Source: Desulfosudis oleivorans (GTDB lineage Bacteria; Desulfobacterota; Desulfobacteria; Desulfobacterales; SURF-7). From it: a DNA stretch of 64,000 nt. The notes under the pieces were generated by a model. It was not told the DNA's origin and made no database searches. It worked only from the letters and a program-made list of their open reading frames with translations. The stretch spans positions 1 through 64,000 of the forward strand of contig DYJC01000001.1 of the NCBI GenBank assembly GCA_020723305.1. Reading direction: 5' to 3'. Both the position numbers and the translations under genes were made by a program. Shown here one piece after another: positions 52,843 to 61,870 of the stretch (the stretch's first letter is position 1; each line of letters begins with the position of its first letter).

Positions 52843-52862
52843 CCCCCCCCCCCCCCCCCCCC
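52843..52862. repeat. Poly-C tract of 20
   Basis: Twenty consecutive C residues between the 72-aa gene and the 3' end of the FAD gene. It is intergenic and slippage-prone; the exact length may be unreliable in the assembly. Confidence 0.9.
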
Positions 52863-52908
52863 AATCCAAAATAGCTTGAGTGGGAAAAATGATTTTATCT
52901 TACGAATT

Positions 52909-54309
52909 TTAGACCATTTTCCTGATTATCGCCTTGGCAGGAATCAACCCTGTTGCACTGGCGGAAACAATATTTCCAGCGACCCCTGGCCCATCTCCGG
53001 CCACATACATGCCTTTGATTTTTGTTTCCAGGTCATTGTTGGTTTTCAATTGTGTTGCAAAAAATTTAATCTCCGGAGCATACAGCAGGGTTTCATCATT
53101 GGATACCCCCGGAACCACACAGTCCAGCTTGCTCAATCCTTCAATTATGTTTGTCAGGATTCTTTCCGGAAGCGCCATTGCAATATCTCCGCATACAACA
53201 TCATTCAGGCTGGGTTCAATATAACCCTTCTTAACCCGATTCCACGTACTGCGTCTTCCCCGCTTAAGATCTCCGAAGCGTTGAAGCAAAGGTTTTCCCC
53301 CACCAATCAGGGTCGCAAGACTTCCGATGGATTCTCCATATGCCTGGTTATCCGTAACCGGTTCTGTCAGAATTACTTTTGAAAGAAACGCAAAATTCGT
53401 GTTATCAGACTTTTTATTTCGATAGGCATGGCCATTTACGCACACAAGGTTGCTATAGCTTTCTTGGGTAACAAAGCCCCCCTTGTTTGTACAGAATGTT
53501 CTTGTTTCATCATCATATTTGTTGGTTTGAATAAAAAAAGTTGGGTCGTAAATCACCTCGCAAAGATCATGCATAATATCATTGTGAACCTCAACACGGA
53601 CTCCAACCTCAATTCCACGCTGACTGAGTTCAATATGATGCCGGGAAGCAAGATTGACGATCCAGTTTGATCCAATCCTGCCCGGTGCAAGAATCACATT
53701 TTCAGAAAAGTACTGTTTCCGATTGGTTACCACCCCTTTTACAGTGTTTTTATCAACAAGGATATCTTTCACCTCTTCTGAAGTATGGATCACAACTCCT
53801 TTTGATTTAATGTACTCGGTCATTCCTGCGATATGGCCTGGTAAAAAATCACTCCCCAGATGTTTCTGCTTGATCAGAAGAAGATCAACTCCTCGGATCT
53901 TCGCCTGCTTTCGAATCTGCTTGGCAGCATCCATATCTGAAGGATAGATAGGCCCATCCATATTAAAATGATTGAATATCTGCTCTGTCTCATCAATGAG
54001 ATGGACTGCAGATGAAACTGATAGAAACTGGGTTAAATCGGTTTTCCCGAGCTTATGAATAAAATTGAGCTTCCCGTCAGAAAAAAGACCTGCCCCCCCG
54101 ATACCGGAGAGAATATTGCAAGGTTTGCACTTCATACATCCCCGTGTATTATTTATCGGACATTTTCGCCCCAGGACCCCTTTCCCTTTTTCAATCAATA
54201 ACACATTATGATTGGAATGCTCACAAAGGTAATAGGCAGCAAACAATCCCGCTGGACCGCCTCCGACAATAATCACATCAAATTCTGAAGATTTTCTGTT
54301 TACCATCAT
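52909..54309 (-). CDS. NAD(P)/FAD-dependent oxidoreductase
   Basis: A 466-aa flavoprotein. The FAD site is VIIVGGGPAGLFAAYYL, followed by LIEKGKGVLGRKCP, a Cys-rich segment GCMKCKPCNILSGIGGAGLFSDGK, ILAPGRIGSNW, and the C-terminal AGDGPGVAGNIVSASATG. The layout, including FSDGKL and the C-terminal GDG block, is that of the gene at 25278-26816 without its N-terminal domain. The CxxC pairs could be redox-active. Substrate unknown. GAGGAG precedes the ATG pair. Confidence 0.88.
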   Translation of the reverse strand: MMVNRKSSEFDVIIVGGGPAGLFAAYYLCEHSNHNVLLIEKGKGVLGRKCPINNTRGCMKCKPCNILSGIGGAGLFSDGKLNFIHKLGKTDLTQFLSVSSAVHLIDETEQIFNHFNMDGPIYPSDMDAAKQIRKQAKIRGVDLLLIKQKHLGSDFLPGHIAGMTEYIKSKGVVIHTSEEVKDILVDKNTVKGVVTNRKQYFSENVILAPGRIGSNWIVNLASRHHIELSQRGIEVGVRVEVHNDIMHDLCEVIYDPTFFIQTNKYDDETRTFCTNKGGFVTQESYSNLVCVNGHAYRNKKSDNTNFAFLSKVILTEPVTDNQAYGESIGSLATLIGGGKPLLQRFGDLKRGRRSTWNRVKKGYIEPSLNDVVCGDIAMALPERILTNIIEGLSKLDCVVPGVSNDETLLYAPEIKFFATQLKTNNDLETKIKGMYVAGDGPGVAGNIVSASATGLIPAKAIIRKMV

Positions 54310-54365
54310 CCGGGCAGCTCCTCTTTCAGAAAAAGAAAATATTGAACAACCATTTATATCTTCTG

Positions 54366-54776
54366 TCAGTGAAGAGTAATCTTTTTTGAGGGCTTACCAC
54401 TCATCTTTTCCGCAATCGATACAATCTGAAAAAAACTCTGGCTCAACTTATGGATTGCATTCTGGATCGCATCATAGTCAATATGAATTTTATCCAATTC
54501 TTTTTCCTGCCTCAAAAAGGCAACATAAGCAGCCAGTATCTTTCTGTTTTCAATGGAAAGATCTCCGATTTTCAGCTCAGTCAAATACCCGCTTGATCCG
54601 TTATTCCGGATATAATCACTTTTTATGACAACTCCATTTATGGTAAACGAATCCAGAAAGATCTCTTGCGGCATTTCAATCTCAAATTCCACCACAGATC
54701 CCTCTTTTTTCAATTCATCATAAAGTATTGTAGCTGTATCTTCGGTTAAGCCGATTAGCTCACATCCAATTTTCAT
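54366..54776 (-). CDS. Hypothetical protein, PilZ-like (136 aa)
   Basis: The N-terminal 85 residues form a beta-rich domain reminiscent of PilZ (VVEFEIEMPQEIFLDSFTI, VVIKSDYIRNNGSSGYLTEL) but without the RxxxR motif. The C-terminal part is helical (YDAIQNAIHKLSQSFFQIVSIAEKM). GGGGA lies just before the ATG. The call is tentative. Confidence 0.55.
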   Translation of the reverse strand: MKIGCELIGLTEDTATILYDELKKEGSVVEFEIEMPQEIFLDSFTINGVVIKSDYIRNNGSSGYLTELKIGDLSIENRKILAAYVAFLRQEKELDKIHIDYDAIQNAIHKLSQSFFQIVSIAEKMSGKPSKKITLH

Positions 54777-54911
54777 TCCCCAAAAACCCTTTTTTTCAAA
54801 TAATCAATATAGTAAAACCATAGCCTTTCTAATATTTTTTTTATGAGTAGGATACCCGTTCATGCATGTCAAATATTATTTGGTTTACATTTGTAAAAAT
54901 AATAAGATAGA

Positions 54912-54951
54912 AAGAAAAGAAACAGGCAGTGCAATAGAAGCCACTGCCTGT
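54912..54951 (-). terminator. Terminator of the 77-aa small gene
   Basis: The stem ACAGGCAGTG / CACTGCCTGT followed, on the minus strand, by TTTCTTTTCTTTC, 45 bases after the small gene's stop. Confidence 0.75.
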
Positions 54952-54995
54952 CAACTATAGTTTCATCAACATTGATCAATTGAATGTAGAAAAGG

Positions 54996-55229
54996 TTACA
55001 TTACTCCATACGGGGCAAGATGTTTATATTCATGAAGCTTTGATAAAACATCCGCAATGGCCTTTTCCATTCGATGTGAAATTAAATTTTCCGACCATCT
55101 CCTCTCCCTGCCTTCTAGAAGAAAATAGCCGAAATAACTCGGGTCATCCAATTCCCTTCTATCCAAACCCGAATACGCATTTATAACAGAGGCATTTTTT
55201 TTCAATTTTCTTTTTTTCACTGCGCCCAT
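54996..55229 (-). CDS. Small basic protein with DRR/ERR motifs (77 aa)
   Basis: ATG at 55229 with a strong GGGAGGTG site, and a terminator after the stop, support a real gene. Sequence: VKKRKLKKNASVINAYSGLD then RRELDDPSYFGYFLLEGRERR and a helix. It is related in style to the small Arg-rich genes at 32479 and 52535. Function unknown. Confidence 0.6.
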   Translation of the reverse strand: MGAVKKRKLKKNASVINAYSGLDRRELDDPSYFGYFLLEGRERRWSENLISHRMEKAIADVLSKLHEYKHLAPYGVM

Positions 55230-55548
55230 TTTTCACCTCCCGGCTGTATTGTTTTGATTGTTCACATTTACATATAGTGAAACTGATAACAAACATCATG
55301 CCAACCCATAAATATAAACACATAACAAGCTGAAGTTAAAATTAATACAAAGTTTCTTCTTGAAAAAAAGCAAAAGAGTCGCCTTAGGTAAACCCGCAAA
55401 ACCTGTATAGGAGATGTACACAATATGTCTCTGTCTCAGGTTTTAGATCAAAGAGAGACTTCGATCTGATGAAAATTATCTTGTATCCGATATTAAATCT
55501 ATCCGAGTCACCCAGGAAAACAGAATGGATATTTGCGAATTACTGTAT
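55230..55548. other. Gap with no supported gene
   Basis: AT-rich region upstream of MITE copy D. It contains a stretch with several short complementary segments (CCTTAGGTAAACCCGCAAAACC, 55380-55470) that I could not assign to any riboswitch class. Confidence 0.4.
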
Positions 55549-55670
55549 GAGCCAATTTCAAAACGATTATAAAGCGTCACACCGGCGAAAGTCAGTGCTC
55601 AGAAAAGAGCCGAAAATACTGGATTTTAGTTTTCGCCGGAACTACAACAAGAGACTTTTGAAATTGGCTC
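55549..55670 (+). mobile_element. MITE-like repeat copy D
   Basis: 122 bp, with ends as in copy C, flanked by GTAT duplications (55545-55548, 55671-55674). It lies about 145 bases upstream of the pilus promoter. Confidence 0.92.
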
Positions 55671-55815
55671 GTATGTAAAATATTATTACATAAGCCGAGA
55701 CAAAATACAAACCAATTAAGAGCCGATTCCCGTCAATTATATGGCAATGAATATGATTAAAAAAAATCATAAGAATATCTCCACTTTTTTCAAAGGAGGT
55801 GTATGATATTTTTGG

Positions 55816-55843
55816 TTGACAGCAGAAAGGATTATGTTATAAT
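55816..55843 (+). promoter_or_regulatory. Strong sigma70 promoter of the pilus operon
   Basis: Perfect TTGACA (55816-55821) and TATAAT (55838-55843), 16-bp spacer. The leader to the pilin start is about 210 bases, long enough for regulation in the RNA. Confidence 0.8.
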
Positions 55844-56063
55844 CAGTTACAAATATCGGCGATATCTCAATTTTTAAATAAGCTTTTATCCTGCCGATCA
55901 ACATCAACTCACAAAACCGATACGCTTACTTTTTTTCATCTGATGAACTTCATTTTGTGAATACGGATTCAAGAGTGAAAACCACTTTGGATCTGAATTC
56001 CCTGTGCTGAATAACCATTTTCACAAAAGCAAACAATCCTACTTTTGGAAAAGGAGGCAGGAA

Positions 56064-56714
56064 ATGCAATTCCTGAACCGGATAATGACCATCGCTAAAA
56101 ATAACAAAGGGTTCACACTGATTGAAATGGCCATTGTACTCATCATCATTGGCATTATCATCGGTGCAGTCGTGAAAGGAAAAGACATAATCCGCAGCGG
56201 AGAACAAAAAAAGATCTATTCAAAATTTTTTAATGAATGGCGGTTGACTTATGTCAATTACTATGATCGTTCCGGCAGAATTCTGGGTGACATATCATCA
56301 CCACCGGATAATCAGGCAGACGGCACCGATTGCGTGAATCTGAACAATCATACACCGGTACCGGGTCAACCACACTACGGTATCACTCAAATTGGTCTTT
56401 CCGCTCCGACAACCAACAGCACCGACACGTGTACCTATCGATATACAAACAGCGAAGGCGGCGCACAAGACATCTCAATCACCTTCAATCATGGAGCCGA
56501 CAATAACACCAGCGGCAACTATAATTACATGCAAATCTCCAATATCCCTCTTGAACTGGCATTGGCTATTGACCGGATGGTCGATGGGCAGGCAGATGGC
56601 ACAACCGGAGATTTTATCCGGGTAAACGCCACCGGTGCTTTGCAGGCATGGATTCAGTCCGGTGAAAAGCCAACCGATATAACCAGCGATGCACGCTGGA
56701 AAATGCAGTTTTAA
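56064..56714 (+). CDS. Type IV (MSHA-like) pilin
   Basis: A 216-aa prepilin. The start at ATG 56064 (MQFLNRIMTI) is behind AAGGAGG. The class III signal is NNKGFTLIEMAIVLIIIGII, cleaved by the prepilin peptidase after Gly, with the +5 Glu present. The body is Asn/Thr-rich with two Cys (GTDCVNL, TDTCTYR) that can form a disulfide loop. It is the first gene of the pilus operon and followed two bases later by the next gene. No second pilin is seen in the window. Confidence 0.92.
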   Translation: MQFLNRIMTIAKNNKGFTLIEMAIVLIIIGIIIGAVVKGKDIIRSGEQKKIYSKFFNEWRLTYVNYYDRSGRILGDISSPPDNQADGTDCVNLNNHTPVPGQPHYGITQIGLSAPTTNSTDTCTYRYTNSEGGAQDISITFNHGADNNTSGNYNYMQISNIPLELALAIDRMVDGQADGTTGDFIRVNATGALQAWIQSGEKPTDITSDARWKMQF

Positions 56715-56716
56715 CT

Positions 56717-57220
56717 ATGAAAACATCGCTTACATTTTTGAAATCCGGTTTGCTTTCCATGATTCTTGCCATTCTTGTGATGGTTTCAGGATATTTTTTC
56801 CTAAAAGAATATGGCTTCTGCCTCGCTCAGGAAGAAAGACTGGAAGCCCTGAATGTGAGACTTAATATTTCGAAAAACCAGCTTCAGGAAACAACCAGAA
56901 AACAGCGGATCTTTACCCGGGTTCAAACCTTTCTTAACCAGGCTAATACGTTGGGTCTTCATGAAAAGAAGTGGGCAACATATAACGTCAACATAGAAGA
57001 ACCGGTTACGTTTGAAGCTTTTGAACAAATACTGGAACAGTGTAAACAGACTCCTTTGTTCTATTTCAATCCCATCAGTCTTGAAATAACAACAGCAATA
57101 GACGAAGAGCCAAATAAAAATCCAAGTTCAAATCAATCAAATCGATCCGCCCTGCCCGAAAAAAAAGACGGCGATATCTTGATCAACCTGAAAGGTGCTT
57201 TCATCGTCAGAGAGAAATAA
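56717..57220 (+). CDS. PilO/GspM-like pilus assembly protein
   Basis: A 167-aa inner-membrane protein. One membrane helix (residues 11-30) is followed by a coiled coil (EERLEALNVRLNISKNQLQE) and a small ferredoxin-like periplasmic domain. Position and topology match PilO/MshJ/GspM, which form the alignment subcomplex with the PilN/GspL-like neighbour. The stop shares its last base with the next ATG. Confidence 0.72.
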   Translation: MKTSLTFLKSGLLSMILAILVMVSGYFFLKEYGFCLAQEERLEALNVRLNISKNQLQETTRKQRIFTRVQTFLNQANTLGLHEKKWATYNVNIEEPVTFEAFEQILEQCKQTPLFYFNPISLEITTAIDEEPNKNPSSNQSNRSALPEKKDGDILINLKGAFIVREK

Positions 57221-58512
57221 TGATAACACACCCCCAAAAATACATCATTGAACTGGACGGTATCTGCTACAGATTGAATGGGAAAATTTTAGAGCAGATT
57301 CCCAACCTATCCAATATTACCGATGATTGTTTTCTCATATCCGATTTTGGACTATCCAACTCACGAACCATGATAGTAGACTCCGATGTCCGTTATTCCG
57401 AGCTCATGGTTCGAAAAAAACTTATGGAATCCGGAGAGTATAATGAACCGGTTACCGTTATTACGCATTGGAAAAAAGCAAAAGGCGGAAATTCAACTTT
57501 AATTTTTTTCACATCTCTGCCCACACGCATCTTCAGTCAATATCAAAACAACACCTCCTCCCAGGATGGTTGCATAATACTATTTCCCTTGTATTCAATA
57601 CTCTACAGCGTAATTCAAAAATATCGCTCCAACAAACCAGTTGCCGTTCTTTTCCAGCATAACCGGTTTGGTGATCTCCTGATCGGAACGCGCAGGGAAA
57701 TCTTCTATGCCAACCGGTGTGTCAGTTTTGATAATAGTGATGAACAGATCAAAACCCTTTGGGAAACAATAGAGAGGGATATCAAAACCGCTGAAGCAGA
57801 TAACGGGATAAAAATTGAAAAGCTTATTCTGGTGAATTGGCTGGACAGCTCAAAGCTTCCGATGCATGAGAAAAATACTCATTTTGAATATTCATTCCTC
57901 CGGAAAGAGGTTATTCACTTTTGTGATAAACCCCTGGAACTTTCTTTTTTCAATGCGGCTCGAATGGAAAGCATTCGAAACAGTATCTCCAAACCAATTG
58001 AAAAGGCCGCCTATTTTGCAAAAAGAATTACTCACCTGGCAAACATCCTGTGTGTTCTCATGATTCTATTTTTCGCAGGGGCCGGCCTTTTTTCTGCAAA
58101 CCGAACGCAACAACTTGACAAAACCATTATACAGGCCAGGCGTGAAATTATTGAGATACAAAAACAGATCCCCATATTGCCGGCAGCTGTTGGATATCAG
58201 GATACACTTTCCTTTGTAAAAAAGATTTCCACTTATCGTGAAACACCTTCTTTTCAATTTGTCCTGAATGATCTGTCAAGCACATGGTTTGCAGAAATGA
58301 AACTTGAAACCTTGAAAATCAACTATGCCTCTGACTCGATTCAACTGGAACTTAATGGGAAAATTTCCAGTTCATTCAACTCAGCTTACAAGGGATATCA
58401 GAATTTTTTACACACATTGAAAAAGCGCGGTTACCACCTGACTGAAAATCGTTTTGATACAGAAATTCAAAACTCCCGGTTTTTCATCAAGCTCTCAAGG
58501 GCGATACCATGA
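57220..58512 (+). CDS. PilM/PilN or GspL/MshI-like assembly protein
   Basis: A 430-aa protein. A cytoplasmic actin-like N-terminal part (1-265) precedes one membrane helix (HLANILCVLMILFFAGAGLF, about 285-305), a coiled coil (IIQARREIIEIQKQIPIL) and a periplasmic domain. This is the GspL/MshI arrangement, or PilM plus PilN fused. It overlaps the previous gene by one base and the next by four (ATGA). Confidence 0.75.
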   Translation: MITHPQKYIIELDGICYRLNGKILEQIPNLSNITDDCFLISDFGLSNSRTMIVDSDVRYSELMVRKKLMESGEYNEPVTVITHWKKAKGGNSTLIFFTSLPTRIFSQYQNNTSSQDGCIILFPLYSILYSVIQKYRSNKPVAVLFQHNRFGDLLIGTRREIFYANRCVSFDNSDEQIKTLWETIERDIKTAEADNGIKIEKLILVNWLDSSKLPMHEKNTHFEYSFLRKEVIHFCDKPLELSFFNAARMESIRNSISKPIEKAAYFAKRITHLANILCVLMILFFAGAGLFSANRTQQLDKTIIQARREIIEIQKQIPILPAAVGYQDTLSFVKKISTYRETPSFQFVLNDLSSTWFAEMKLETLKINYASDSIQLELNGKISSSFNSAYKGYQNFLHTLKKRGYHLTENRFDTEIQNSRFFIKLSRAIP

Positions 58513-59084
58513 AAGCAAAATATCAAGGACTGGTTTCAATCGTACTAATCCTTTCCTCAATCGGATTAACTCTTTTCTATTATGCTACCGATTCCTGGAA
58601 AATCATCGAAAGCTCTTCCGGCAATCCAGACTTCAAACCGCTACCGCTTTACCCGGAACCCAGTCCATTGGAAATGAGTACTATTGATCAGCTTAGCTCC
58701 AGAATGGATGTATTGAGGACTCCCTTGATCACGCAACAAATTCCATCAGACCTTCGTCTTCTCGGTTATATGAATCCCGATTCGACCAACTTCAGTCAAA
58801 AAAAAAACAATCTCATTTCACAACATGAAAAAATGGACTATTTGCTCTCCTTTACCTTTTCTTCGGGAAGCAAACAATTTTGTATACTCAACAATACTTT
58901 TTACCAGGAAGGAGCTTTACTTCCGGACGGCAGCCAAATCCTGATGATTCAAACAAGACAGGTGCTGCTGGATAAAGATAGGATTCAAAGCTGGATCAAA
59001 ATCGATACTCAAACAACCAGCCAACAAGAAAAACAGCAGCAGAATCTCAGTCCGGGGCGTACGCAAAATAAGGAGAAAAAATGA
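58509..59084 (+). CDS. PilP/MshK-like pilus assembly protein
   Basis: A 191-aa protein with an N-terminal membrane anchor (residues 7-25), a Pro/Ser-rich linker, and a small C-terminal beta domain ending FYQEGALLPDGSQILMIQTR, the homology-region pattern of PilP/GspC/MshK that contacts the secretin. The C-terminal tail is Gln/Lys-rich. It overlaps both neighbours by four bases (ATGA). Confidence 0.65.
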   Translation: MKAKYQGLVSIVLILSSIGLTLFYYATDSWKIIESSSGNPDFKPLPLYPEPSPLEMSTIDQLSSRMDVLRTPLITQQIPSDLRLLGYMNPDSTNFSQKKNNLISQHEKMDYLLSFTFSSGSKQFCILNNTFYQEGALLPDGSQILMIQTRQVLLDKDRIQSWIKIDTQTTSQQEKQQQNLSPGRTQNKEKK

Positions 59085-60592
59085 AAAATAAATATGTATT
59101 ACTCTGGTTGAGCCTCCTTTTTTTCCTAGCAGGCTGTTCTCACTCTCGTTCTGCTGCGCCCTCCCCCCCTCTGAATAATAAGAATCTATCCGAAATTTCA
59201 AAAGCGTCAGAAGAAGTAGCAGATCGAGAGGATAAGATATCGGCAAGTCTTGAAAAAGAAAGAAAGGACAATATCAATCTTGAACCGATCATGCCGACAT
59301 ATGATCCCCTTGAGGAACACATTGTCTCCTTTTCCATGATGGATGAGAAATTACAGACGGTTCTCTATTCACTTGCCCGATCCATCGGAATGAATCTGAT
59401 CATAGATTCGGATGTCGATTATGAAGACCAAAAGCTTACAATGAATTTTGAAAAGGTGACTGCATCCCAGGCGCTCAAAGAGATACTCAGATCCTTTGAC
59501 CTCTATTATGAAACAAAAGGCAATATTATTCGAATCCGATCCTTTCAGGAAAAACTCTTCAAAATCAATTTTCTGGATACGGAAATAAAAACAACCTTTG
59601 ATGTTGGTGGAGATGTTCTCGGCTCTCAGGGTTCAGAAAGCTCAACCGGTTTGTCCGGTAATTTCAAACTTACCGGCAGCGGTTCCAAGACATCAAATCC
59701 ATATGAAACGCTCGAAAAAATAATAACCCAGGTGAAATCCAAGGAAGGTAAATATACGATCAATCGTATGGCCGGAAGTCTTTTTATCAAAGACAAACCA
59801 TCCGTCATTTCTTCTGTTTCACAAATTGTAAATCATTTTCAAAATATGCTGAACAGGCAGGTTTTGATTAAAGCAAGAATTATCGAAGTCAATCTTTCCG
59901 ATGATTACAAATATGGAATCGACTGGAGCGTAATCCGGGACTCTGCTTCATCGGTTGATTCCTTTACAAAAATGTCATGGTCGGCAGGTAATGGGCTGGT
60001 GCTGTCTCATCGAAACGGGAACTACTCTCTCAATCCCCTGGATGAAGCAGTGAATGCACTGCAGACTTTTGGAGATGCAAAAATAATTTCCAACCCGAGT
60101 ATCCGTTCCATGCACGGCAAACCGGCGATTATCAGTGTCGGAACATCGCTGACGTATAAAAAAAGTGTGGAAACCACCACCTCCGGTACTGGAGATGTTC
60201 GAACCGAAGAAACCCAGGTCGAAGTTTCAAATGTTTTTGATGGCCTGATTTTGGGCATTATTCCTTTTATTGAAGAAAACGGAAAAATCTCCCTTCTCAT
60301 CAATCCCATTAAAAGCGACGTTGACCGAGCAAGTCTTGAACTGCAAAATGTTGGAGCAGACCAGAGCATATCCCTGCCGGAAGTAAATGTGAAGGAGATC
60401 AGTTCGACCATATCCATGCATGATCAGGATGTCATTATATTGGGCGGCCTGATTGATAAACGCAACATCAATGAGAATCAGGATGTTCCTTATTTATCTG
60501 TGATCCCTGTTGTTGGCTATCTGTTTAAAAGTGAAATGCAAAATGTTGAAACCCGTGAATTGGTAATTATTCTGAGCGTAAAAATAATATGA
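59081..60592 (+). CDS. mshL: MshL-like secretin lipoprotein
   Basis: A 503-aa outer-membrane secretin. The lipobox FFLAGC is at the end of the signal. STN/N0-like (MDEKLQTVLYSLARSIGMNLI) and N1-like parts precede the secretin domain with VLIKARIIEVNLSDDYKYGIDW, ALQTFGDAKIISNPSIRSMHGKPAIISVG, and the C-terminal VPYLSVIPVVGYLF, LVIILSVKII. It forms the pilus exit channel. The Ser/Gly-rich segment near 180-210 (GSQGSESSTGLSGN) is a low-complexity insertion. ATGA overlaps at both ends. Confidence 0.93.
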   Translation: MKNKYVLLWLSLLFFLAGCSHSRSAAPSPPLNNKNLSEISKASEEVADREDKISASLEKERKDNINLEPIMPTYDPLEEHIVSFSMMDEKLQTVLYSLARSIGMNLIIDSDVDYEDQKLTMNFEKVTASQALKEILRSFDLYYETKGNIIRIRSFQEKLFKINFLDTEIKTTFDVGGDVLGSQGSESSTGLSGNFKLTGSGSKTSNPYETLEKIITQVKSKEGKYTINRMAGSLFIKDKPSVISSVSQIVNHFQNMLNRQVLIKARIIEVNLSDDYKYGIDWSVIRDSASSVDSFTKMSWSAGNGLVLSHRNGNYSLNPLDEAVNALQTFGDAKIISNPSIRSMHGKPAIISVGTSLTYKKSVETTTSGTGDVRTEETQVEVSNVFDGLILGIIPFIEENGKISLLINPIKSDVDRASLELQNVGADQSISLPEVNVKEISSTISMHDQDVIILGGLIDKRNINENQDVPYLSVIPVVGYLFKSEMQNVETRELVIILSVKII

Positions 60593-61647
60593 GTCTGATA
60601 TTCAAAGCGCTGAAAAAACTAAAAGCCCAACCGTTGCAGAAACCGGAAGGAAATGAAGATCTGCTTCGTAAGAGCGCCAATGTATATTCATTTCAAAAGA
60701 TCATTTTTTCTCCACTGGTTATAATCATGTTATTTATCGCAGGATTGTTTGTTTACTACGGAATTCAATTTTTGATCTCCTCCCTTCACCAAAACCCTCA
60801 AGCAAACGTTTCTTCCCCTTCCAGCAATTTTCAATCACATACCGCTGAACCCCCACCAAACCAAGGGAACAATGCGGGAAAGGGTACAGAAGAACTGGAA
60901 ATCCCTACCCATCCTGAAAACATGCCGGAAGCAAGGAAACAGGATATACAGCAACAGCCACCTGGAGTATCTTATTCGGAAACCGATCCCACTGCTTCGA
61001 TAGAAAAAGATTATCAAATCGAATACATGGAAAAAGATAGAGATTTATCCGGAACCTCCCCCCAGATATCGGATGCCGGAGATCAGGAAAAACCTCAACC
61101 GGAAAATCAACCTGCTGCATTGCTTCAAGATCTGAAAAATGGAATCCCTGTTACTGTGAATCAGAAGCAACCTGTAAAATGGGAAGAAGAACCGGTGAAC
61201 GAACCGAATGGCAACAGCCACCTCGCAACCAGTACCGAACAAAACCGGAAACAGAGCATGGAGGAGATTCTTGTTCAGGTAAAAATCGATAAGGGTAGAA
61301 AAGTCGCTTCTCTGATTTCAAATATCGAGGAGAGCATTCAAAAACAGGATTACCAGGAAACAGAGCAACTGATGCAAAAACTGAGCGACCTTACCCAAAA
61401 AGACAACCCATATCTTTTAAAAATCAAATCATTTTTTTACATCAAAACAAAAAAATATCCACAGGCTGTTGAAATCCTGCAGAGGATTTTGGCGAAAGAT
61501 CAAAATGATCTTGAAGCCAATATCAATATGGCCATCATTGAAATCAAAAACGAAAAAATAGAGGATGCCCATTTACGTCTTGTGAATCTGGCTAAAATCT
61601 ACCCGGAGAATTCAACCATTCAGGATCTGTTACATAATTTTTACTGA
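60589..61647 (+). CDS. MshN-like TPR membrane protein
   Basis: A 352-aa inner-membrane protein. MSLIFKALKKLKAQP is the N-terminal motif of MshN/GspB-like proteins, then one membrane helix (residues 40-62), a Pro/Gln-rich linker, and a C-terminal TPR array (residues 225-350: IQKQDYQETEQLMQKL, KYPQAVEILQRILAKDQNDLEA). It presumably links the inner membrane ATPase to the secretin. A MITE copy begins right after its stop; the target duplication includes the TGA codon. Confidence 0.8.
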   Translation: MSLIFKALKKLKAQPLQKPEGNEDLLRKSANVYSFQKIIFSPLVIIMLFIAGLFVYYGIQFLISSLHQNPQANVSSPSSNFQSHTAEPPPNQGNNAGKGTEELEIPTHPENMPEARKQDIQQQPPGVSYSETDPTASIEKDYQIEYMEKDRDLSGTSPQISDAGDQEKPQPENQPAALLQDLKNGIPVTVNQKQPVKWEEEPVNEPNGNSHLATSTEQNRKQSMEEILVQVKIDKGRKVASLISNIEESIQKQDYQETEQLMQKLSDLTQKDNPYLLKIKSFFYIKTKKYPQAVEILQRILAKDQNDLEANINMAIIEIKNEKIEDAHLRLVNLAKIYPENSTIQDLLHNFY

Positions 61648-61649
61648 TT

Positions 61650-61771
61650 GAGCCAATTTCAAAACGATTATAAAGCGTCACACCGGCGAAAGTCAGTGCT
61701 CAGAAAAGAGCCGAAAATACTGGATTTTAGTTTTCGCCGGAACTATAATAAGAGACTTTTGAAATTGGCTC
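61650..61771 (+). mobile_element. MITE-like repeat copy E
   Basis: 122 bp with the same ends, and near-identical to C and D (ACTATAATAAG instead of ACTACAACAAG). Flanked by TGATT (61645-61649, 61772-61776). It separates the TPR gene from the rest of the pilus operon without a stop-codon change. Confidence 0.92.
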
Positions 61772-61870
61772 TGATTGGATTAAAATATTATAATCGGTTT
61801 CAAAGAAGAATGAACCCTCTGGTTGGATATGGAATCAGAATGAAATAAAAAACTGTGACAGTGTATCTCA

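Noticed and set aside
55803-55877. 24-codon frame after AAAGGAGGTG
   Set aside because: It overlaps a perfect -35/-10 promoter for the pilus operon, and the product is not recognisable.
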